Origin: an uncultured Bacteroidota bacterium | GTDB taxonomy: Bacteria > Bacteroidota > Bacteroidia > Flavobacteriales > Flavobacteriaceae | Assembly: GCA_903888655.1 (NCBI GenBank) | Contig: CAISUR010000280.1 | Location: 1-10,548 of the forward strand | Direction of reading: 5' to 3' | DNA length: 10,548 nucleotides | Part shown: one piece after another, positions 6,580 through 10,548 of the stretch | Numbering within the stretch: position 1 is the stretch's first letter | Layout: each line of letters begins with the position of its first letter | Notes under the pieces: generated by a model | Database searches by the model: none | What the model was told of the DNA's origin: nothing | The model's input: the letters and a program-made list of their open reading frames with translations, nothing else | Translations under genes and position numbers: made by a program

Positions 6580-7590
6580 ATGAAAAATATCAAATATCTG
6601 CTAGTAACAATAGTTTTAATACTAGTAAGCTCCTGTAAACAAGACCGTAAAAGTGAAAATTATTTCGGTTCAAGTAATTCTGGAATTCAAAATGGTGGTG
6701 TAAAAATGGTGACTATTGAAACTCCAAAAGGAAAATTCAAAGTTTGGACCAAACGCTATGGGAACAATCCAAAAATTAAACTTTTACTACTCAACGGAGG
6801 TCCCGGAATGTCTCATGAATACTTTGAATGTATGGAGAGTTTTCTTCCCAAAGAAGGAATCGAATTTATTTATTATGACCAACTAGGAACTGGGTTTTCA
6901 GATAATCCAAAAGATACTACCCTGTGGGATTTACCAAGATATGTTGAAGAAGTGGAGCAAGTTCGCGTGGCATTGCATCTCAACAAAGACAATTTTTATT
7001 TATTAGGACATTCATGGGGCGGAATTTTAGCAATGCAGTATGCACTAAAATATCAAACCAATTTAAAAGGGCTTGTTGTGTCCAACATGATGGCAAGTTG
7101 CCCAAAATATGGAGAATATTCTAAAGTATTAGAAAAGCAAATGAATCCTGCAGTATTAAAAACTATCAAGGATTTAGAAGCAACGAAAGATTATTCCAAT
7201 CCAAAATATATGGAACTATTGATGAATAATTTCTACAATCAACACATCTTGAGGTTGCCTGTAAAAGATTGGCCAGAGCCTGTTAATCGCTCGTTTGGTA
7301 GATTGAATGAATCGTTGTACATAACGATGCAAGGACCAAGCGAATTGGGACTTTCTGGAAAATTAACCCATTGGGATGTCTCTAAAGAATTAAAAAATAT
7401 TAAAGTCCCAACCTTAGTAATTGGAGCTAAATATGATACAATGAATCCTGAATATATGAAATGGATGGCTTCTCAATTCCCAAAAGGCAATTATTTGTAT
7501 TGTACCAACGGAAGTCATATGAGCCTGTATGATGATCAACAAAATTATATGAAGGGACTAATTTCATTTTTGAAAAAAAGCAATAATTAA
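6580..7590 (+). CDS. proline iminopeptidase-like alpha/beta hydrolase lipoprotein
   Basis: The N-terminus is a lipoprotein signal (MKNIK, hydrophobic core, lipobox LVSSC with Cys19), so the enzyme is exported and lipid-anchored. The rest is an alpha/beta hydrolase of the proline iminopeptidase (peptidase S33) type, 336 residues in all. NGGPGMSHEYF (72-82) is the oxyanion-hole motif, with Asn where the family usually has His. YYDQLGTGFSD is at 98-108, and GHSWGG (143-148) holds the nucleophile Ser145. Asp286 (GAKYDTMNP) and His313 (NGSHMSLYDD) complete the triad. Family members release N-terminal proline or other residues from short peptides. It is the third gene of the ppk1-ppx transcript and is followed by the operon terminator. 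The sequence gives no functional link to polyphosphate. Surface display is uncertain; the residues after Cys19 (KQDRK) are only weakly like an export signal. Confidence 0.9.
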   Translation: MKNIKYLLVTIVLILVSSCKQDRKSENYFGSSNSGIQNGGVKMVTIETPKGKFKVWTKRYGNNPKIKLLLLNGGPGMSHEYFECMESFLPKEGIEFIYYDQLGTGFSDNPKDTTLWDLPRYVEEVEQVRVALHLNKDNFYLLGHSWGGILAMQYALKYQTNLKGLVVSNMMASCPKYGEYSKVLEKQMNPAVLKTIKDLEATKDYSNPKYMELLMNNFYNQHILRLPVKDWPEPVNRSFGRLNESLYITMQGPSELGLSGKLTHWDVSKELKNIKVPTLVIGAKYDTMNPEYMKWMASQFPKGNYLYCTNGSHMSLYDDQQNYMKGLISFLKKSNN

Positions 7591-7671
7591 GTATAGTAAA
7601 CTATTGAAAAACTTGATATTAATGAATAAAAAAATCTAGTTTACTTATTGATTAAACTTAAAATATATTTT

Positions 7672-7718
7672 AAACCTACTCTTACTTAATTTCAGACAAA
7701 TTAAGAGTAGGTTTTTTT
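7672..7718 (+). terminator. terminator of the ppk1-ppx-hydrolase operon
   Basis: AAACCTACTCTTA (7672-7684) pairs with TAAGAGTAGGTTT (7702-7714), a 13-bp stem that can extend by ATTT/AAAT past a 4-base bulge to leave a small CAGAC loop. A T-run (7715-7718) follows. It lies about 80 bases after the hydrolase stop and is the strongest hairpin terminator in the window. Confidence 0.9.
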
Positions 7719-7822
7719 ATTATTAATTGTAAGATTTAACATTCAAAAAATACACAAAAAGCAATTAATCTGATATTTTATGCGTTTTATCGATTATTTT
7801 TTTGGTTAATAATAAAATCCTA

Positions 7823-7845
7823 ATTAATTTCGGTAAATTATTAAT
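7823..7845 (+). repeat. 23-base direct repeat, copy 1
   Basis: The shared pattern is ATTAATTTC, one variable base, GTAAATT, one variable base, TTAAT; here the variable bases are G and A. It matches copy 2 (8022-8044) at 21 of 23 positions. The core AATTT-N4-AAATT is a small dyad. This copy lies about 140 bases before the promoter -33 element. Confidence 0.7.
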
Positions 7846-7869
7846 TTTCAGTTGATGAAAAACTGAAAA
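7845..7869. other. hairpin-forming inverted repeat in the adhesin upstream region
   Basis: TTTTCAGTT (7845-7853) and AACTGAAAA (7861-7869) form a perfect 9-bp stem with a 7-base loop. There is no T-run after it on either strand, so it is not a classical terminator. It abuts copy 1 of the direct repeat and lies upstream of the promoter, so it could be a protein-binding dyad instead of an RNA element. Confidence 0.55.
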
Positions 7870-7984
7870 GTAATATTTAATACATGAAGAAAAAAAATTG
7901 AACCATTTACAAATATAAAATTGGTTTATTTTAGTAGTGTTTACTGTATTTTAACGAGTATTATAGCAATTCATAGAATAAATA

Positions 7985-8014
7985 TTTGATTACTATTTTA
8001 TCAATATATATTTG
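7985..8014 (+). promoter_or_regulatory. promoter of the giant secreted protein
   Basis: TTTG (7985-7988), an 18-base spacer and TATATTTG (8007-8014) match the Bacteroidota housekeeping promoter pattern at every defined base. Transcription should start near 8021, giving a leader of about 100 bases. Copy 2 of the 23-base direct repeat begins at that predicted start, in a position where a bound protein could block or modulate initiation. Confidence 0.7.
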
Positions 8015-8021
8015 TATCATG

Positions 8022-8044
8022 ATTAATTTCTGTAAATTGTTAAT
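8022..8044 (+). repeat. 23-base direct repeat, copy 2
   Basis: It has the same pattern as copy 1, with T and G at the two variable positions. It covers the first bases of the predicted transcript. The start-to-start distance between copies is 199 bases. Confidence 0.7.
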
Positions 8045-8090
8045 AACTTTTTTAAGAGGATAAAACATTTAGATTTTTCATAAAATAATA

Positions 8091-8124
8091 TAGCATCAAA
8101 TTTAATTTAGCATCCAAATTATGC
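8091..8124 (+). repeat. short 17-base tandem repeat across the adhesin start codon
   Basis: TAGCATCAAATTTAATT (8091-8107) is followed directly by TAGCATCCAAATTATGC (8108-8124). The shared part is TAGCATC then AAATT, with one extra C in the second copy. The ATG at 8121 lies inside the second copy, so the repeat occupies the ribosome-binding region, where no Shine-Dalgarno sequence is visible. Confidence 0.45.
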
Positions 8125-10548
8125 AAACAACTACTTTAGCAAATACAATAAAAAAGTTTTGGTTACACCTTACCTTAATTTTATCATTATTTACTTGTTT
8201 TTCTGCGAGTGCACAGTTTTATAAAAAGCATTATATTGCACCTGCACCATGGCAGTATTTTAGCGATGCAAATGTTTTGGTGATTTCTACGAATTCAACT
8301 ACAACTGCTACAGTTCAAATTACCAAAAGTGATGGAACTGCAATAGCAACAGTTAATACGGTTAAAGGAACTCCTACGGTATATCGGTTTGTAGGGAGTC
8401 CAACAAGTTTACCTGTAAATTCCTTAAATACAGTTATCAACTCGGCTGGACTTATAATAACGAGTGATTATCCTGTTGCTGTCAATTATCGAAATATTGC
8501 TTCTGATGCTTTAGGGTCTGGTGCTGATGCCTACATCAAAGGAAATGCTTCTTTAACTAGTTTTGGAGATGCAGGTATTGGATCTAATTTTAGAGTTGGA
8601 TATTATAGAGATGGTAATTTATCTGGCACTGAAAAACCAATTTACAGTGTTTTAGCAATTTCAAATGGAACTACAATTTCAATAAATGGTGTTAGCACTA
8701 CCACATTAAACGCGGGGCAAAGTTATCTTTTTAATGCTACAATGGGAAGTTTGGTAACCTCTTCTAAACCCGTAGTAATGAATACAGGTGCTCGATTAGA
8801 TGCCCCAGGCGGATGTGGAGACGGAGCATTAGATCAAATTGCACCTATAGAGGTATTGGGAAATCGTTATTTTGTTGTAAGGACTACAGGAAATACAACT
8901 GCTGAAAAAAGTACAATAGTTGCTACTGCTGCAAACACAGTATTAACATTAAAAACATATGATGTCAATGGTGCATCTTTAACTACTACAAATTCAACCC
9001 TAGTAAATGCTGGTGATTTTTTAACTATCGCTAATGGAGATGGTACCAATCCCTATTCTGTAACAGAAATTACTTCAACAAATAACGTAATTGTTTACAA
9101 TGGGTCTGCGCAATCTTGTGAGATTGATGTATCTGTATTAGCTCCTGTAAATTCTCCTTGTAATGGCTCAAAATTTATAGAAACCACACAATTTTTAGCG
9201 TATGGAGGTAGTTCGCTTCCTTATTTTGGTTATGTATTAGTTCAGAGTCCTACCGCTGTTGTAAATATGAACGGTTCAAGTCTAGAAACCCTTGGAGGAG
9301 TTCGAAGACAATTAGGAACCAGTGGATGGTACTTAATTGATTTCACTAACACCCAATTAGGGAATCCTGCAATTATATCAATTACAAGTACGTCACCTTT
9401 AAACGTAGCTATGATCCAAATTGGTGGTGGATTTTCAATGTCCGCTACTTTTTCAGCATTTGTAAATCAGCCAGCTACACCTACTGTAGCACTTTTTGGA
9501 AATGGCTCCTGTAGTAATATTGGTGCGACATTAACAACGGATAGTACTTACGCCAGTTATCAATGGTATTATAACAATGTTGCCATACCTGGCGCTACTA
9601 CATATACCTACAATGCCTATAATTCTGGTAATTATTATGTGATTTCAGCTTTGTCTTGTGGAGCATCCGTACAATCTGCCGCTGTATCTGTATCTATATC
9701 TTCTTGCTCTGATTTGAGCGTAAGTAAAACGGTAAACAATGCAACTCCAATTATAGGAACAAATGTTACTTTTACAATTACAGCAACTAACTTAGGTTTC
9801 AGTACTGAACCTAATGCGGTTGTTACTGACCTTTTGCCAGCGGGATATACTTTTGTCAGTGCAACCCCTAGCGTTGGAACATATGTGAGTGGCACGGGTG
9901 TCTGGACAATTGGAAGTTTAGCAAATGGATCCAATGCTACTATAACAATTGTTGCTACTGTTAAATCAACTGGTAGTTATTTGAATACTGCATGTATTTC
10001 AGGAACTAATTCTGATCCTGTTTCCTCAAATAATTGTTCTTCTGTTACACCTGTACCAGTAAATGCAGTTATCAAAGCACTTAATGACTCTGGAATTTCT
10101 ATTATAGGGGCTACGGGTGGTCAAACACTTGCTAATGTATTAGCCAATGATACCCTTAATGGTGGAGGTGCTACTCTAGCAAATGTGAACTTAACGCAAG
10201 TATCAACTACTAATGCTAATGTAACCCTAAACACAGCAACTGGCGCAGTGAATGTTGCCGCGGGAACACCTTCTGGAAACTATACCGTATCATACCAAAT
10301 TTGTGAAAAATTAAATCCAAGCAACTGCTCAATCGCTATTGTAACTACTACCGTAACTAATGCCGCTATACTGGCTGTGAACGATGCAGGAACTTCTATT
10401 ATTGGTGCCTCAGGTGGTCAAACACTTGCTAATGTATTAGCCAATGATACCCTTAATGGTGGAGGTGCTACTCTTGCTAATGTGAACTTAACGCAAGTAT
10501 CAACTACTAATGCTAATGTAACCCTAAACACAGCAACTGGCGCAGTGA
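8121..10548 (+). CDS. giant secreted multidomain repeat protein (adhesin-like), 3' end beyond window
   Basis: The frame opens at ATG 8121 and stays open to the window end, giving 809 codons. Residues 1-31 form a signal peptide (KKF, hydrophobic LHLTLILSLFTCF, cleavage likely after SASA). A region rich in Thr, Ser, Asn and beta-strand follows. It contains GGCGDGALDQIAPIEVLG (230-247), which resembles the IgGFc-binding-type N-terminal domain of large secreted Bacteroidota proteins. An Ig-like domain spans about 451-529 (SYQWYYNNVAIPGATTYTY). A DUF11 domain starts at Asp531 (DLSVSKTVNNATPIIGTNVTFTI...). From residue 653, 99-residue repeats begin, with the NVLANDTLNGG signature of cadherin/VCBS-like repeats. 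Such proteins usually end in a type IX secretion sorting domain, but that end is not visible here. It is likely exported and surface-attached, with adhesion or gliding possible but unproven. The in-phase TGA at the last bases belongs to another frame and does not end the protein. Confidence 0.88.
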   Translation, partial: MQTTTLANTIKKFWLHLTLILSLFTCFSASAQFYKKHYIAPAPWQYFSDANVLVISTNSTTTATVQITKSDGTAIATVNTVKGTPTVYRFVGSPTSLPVNSLNTVINSAGLIITSDYPVAVNYRNIASDALGSGADAYIKGNASLTSFGDAGIGSNFRVGYYRDGNLSGTEKPIYSVLAISNGTTISINGVSTTTLNAGQSYLFNATMGSLVTSSKPVVMNTGARLDAPGGCGDGALDQIAPIEVLGNRYFVVRTTGNTTAEKSTIVATAANTVLTLKTYDVNGASLTTTNSTLVNAGDFLTIANGDGTNPYSVTEITSTNNVIVYNGSAQSCEIDVSVLAPVNSPCNGSKFIETTQFLAYGGSSLPYFGYVLVQSPTAVVNMNGSSLETLGGVRRQLGTSGWYLIDFTNTQLGNPAIISITSTSPLNVAMIQIGGGFSMSATFSAFVNQPATPTVALFGNGSCSNIGATLTTDSTYASYQWYYNNVAIPGATTYTYNAYNSGNYYVISALSCGASVQSAAVSVSISSCSDLSVSKTVNNATPIIGTNVTFTITATNLGFSTEPNAVVTDLLPAGYTFVSATPSVGTYVSGTGVWTIGSLANGSNATITIVATVKSTGSYLNTACISGTNSDPVSSNNCSSVTPVPVNAVIKALNDSGISIIGATGGQTLANVLANDTLNGGGATLANVNLTQVSTTNANVTLNTATGAVNVAAGTPSGNYTVSYQICEKLNPSNCSIAIVTTTVTNAAILAVNDAGTSIIGASGGQTLANVLANDTLNGGGATLANVNLTQVSTTNANVTLNTATGAV
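10077..10548 (+). repeat. 297-base (99-residue) tandem repeats inside the adhesin gene
   Basis: Repeat 1 covers 10077-10373 and repeat 2 starts at 10374, cut off by the window end after 175 bases. Each unit starts with an Asn-Asp-rich segment (ALNDSGISIIG or AVNDAGTSIIG), then GGQTLANVLANDTLNGG, VSTTNANVTLNTATGAV and, in repeat 1, a Cys-containing end (SYQICEKLNPSNCS). Bases 10116-10251 and 10413-10548 differ at only 2 of 136 positions, both synonymous. The 39 bases just before differ at 13 positions. More copies probably follow. Confidence 0.9.

Larger units (their letters stand above)
7591..8120. other. 530-base A/T-rich intergenic region upstream of the adhesin
   Basis: No open frame here has coding character. 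The region holds the operon terminator (7672-7718), a hairpin (7845-7869), two copies of a 23-base direct repeat (7823-7845 and 8022-8044), a consensus promoter (7985-8014) and a short tandem repeat at the start codon (8091-8124). A weak 9-base inverted repeat (7595-7603 with 7637-7645) also occurs just after the hydrolase stop. I see no RNA gene of a known family. Confidence 0.65.

Noticed and set aside
7595..7645. 9-base inverted repeat after the hydrolase stop (TAGTTTACT type)
   Set aside because: The loop is over 30 bases of A/T-rich DNA and no T-run follows. The real terminator is the much stronger stem at 7672-7718.
8867..9934. Minus-strand frames (8867-9049 and 9635-9934) inside the adhesin
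   Set aside because: The plus frame is open over the whole region with a signal peptide and recognisable domains. The reverse frames come from Thr/Val-rich codon composition.
10546..10548. TGA at the very end as a stop for the adhesin
   Set aside because: It is out of frame: the reading frame there is GCA GTG A.., and repeat 1 continues through the same sequence.
10077..10548. CRISPR-like direct repeats
   Set aside because: The repeats are 297 bases, in frame, and encode a conserved protein module. There are no short repeats with unique spacers.

Overview
The window looks like chromosome from a member of the Bacteroidota, most likely a Flavobacterium or close relative. The evidence is AT-rich DNA with long A/T intergenic runs, no obvious Shine-Dalgarno sequences, several matches to the Bacteroidota promoter pattern (TTTG, about 18-20 bases, TAnnTTTG), and flavobacterial-type proteins: short lipoproteins, a PPK1/short-Ppx pair, and a very long repeat-rich secreted protein with Ig-like and DUF11 modules. 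This assignment rests on protein and promoter style, not on a database search.

Left part (1-2610). A possible C-terminal tail of a plus-strand membrane protein ends near base 82. It faces a minus-strand group read right to left: a three-BON-domain protein, an NfsB-like nitroreductase and a small SHOCT-domain membrane protein. A clear intrinsic terminator closes the group (94-120). A second terminator-like hairpin lies between the BON gene and the nitroreductase. Divergent from the BON gene is a 142-residue coiled-coil plus HisKA/DHp-like protein with no ATPase domain. It converges on a small basic Tyr/Arg/Gly/His-rich lipoprotein, whose gene has a consensus-quality promoter on the minus strand.

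Middle part (2611-7718). A monocistronic OsmC-type peroxiredoxin gene ends in a strong terminator. Next comes a tight three-gene operon: polyphosphate kinase (ppk1), a short-form Ppx/GppA phosphatase, and a proline-iminopeptidase-like alpha/beta hydrolase lipoprotein (gaps of 19 and 10 bases). A long stem terminator closes it. PPK1 makes polyphosphate from ATP and the Ppx protein is expected to degrade it, so the operon holds both arms of polyphosphate turnover. With OsmC, BON and nitroreductase genes nearby, the neighbourhood has a general stress-response flavour.

Right part (7719-10548). A 400-base A/T-rich intergenic region carries a perfect-consensus promoter, a 23-base direct repeat whose two copies flank that promoter 199 bases apart, a hairpin and a short tandem repeat next to the start codon. 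It leads into a giant secreted protein that runs off the end of the window. That protein has a signal peptide, an IgGFc-binding-like N-terminal region, an Ig-like domain, a DUF11 domain and then 99-residue tandem repeats. Part of each repeat is almost identical at the DNA level.

I found no CRISPR array, tRNA, rRNA, insertion sequence, phage gene or recognisable defence system. The least ordinary items are the ATPase-less DHp protein, the phased repeats around the adhesin promoter, and the mosaic identity of the adhesin repeats.
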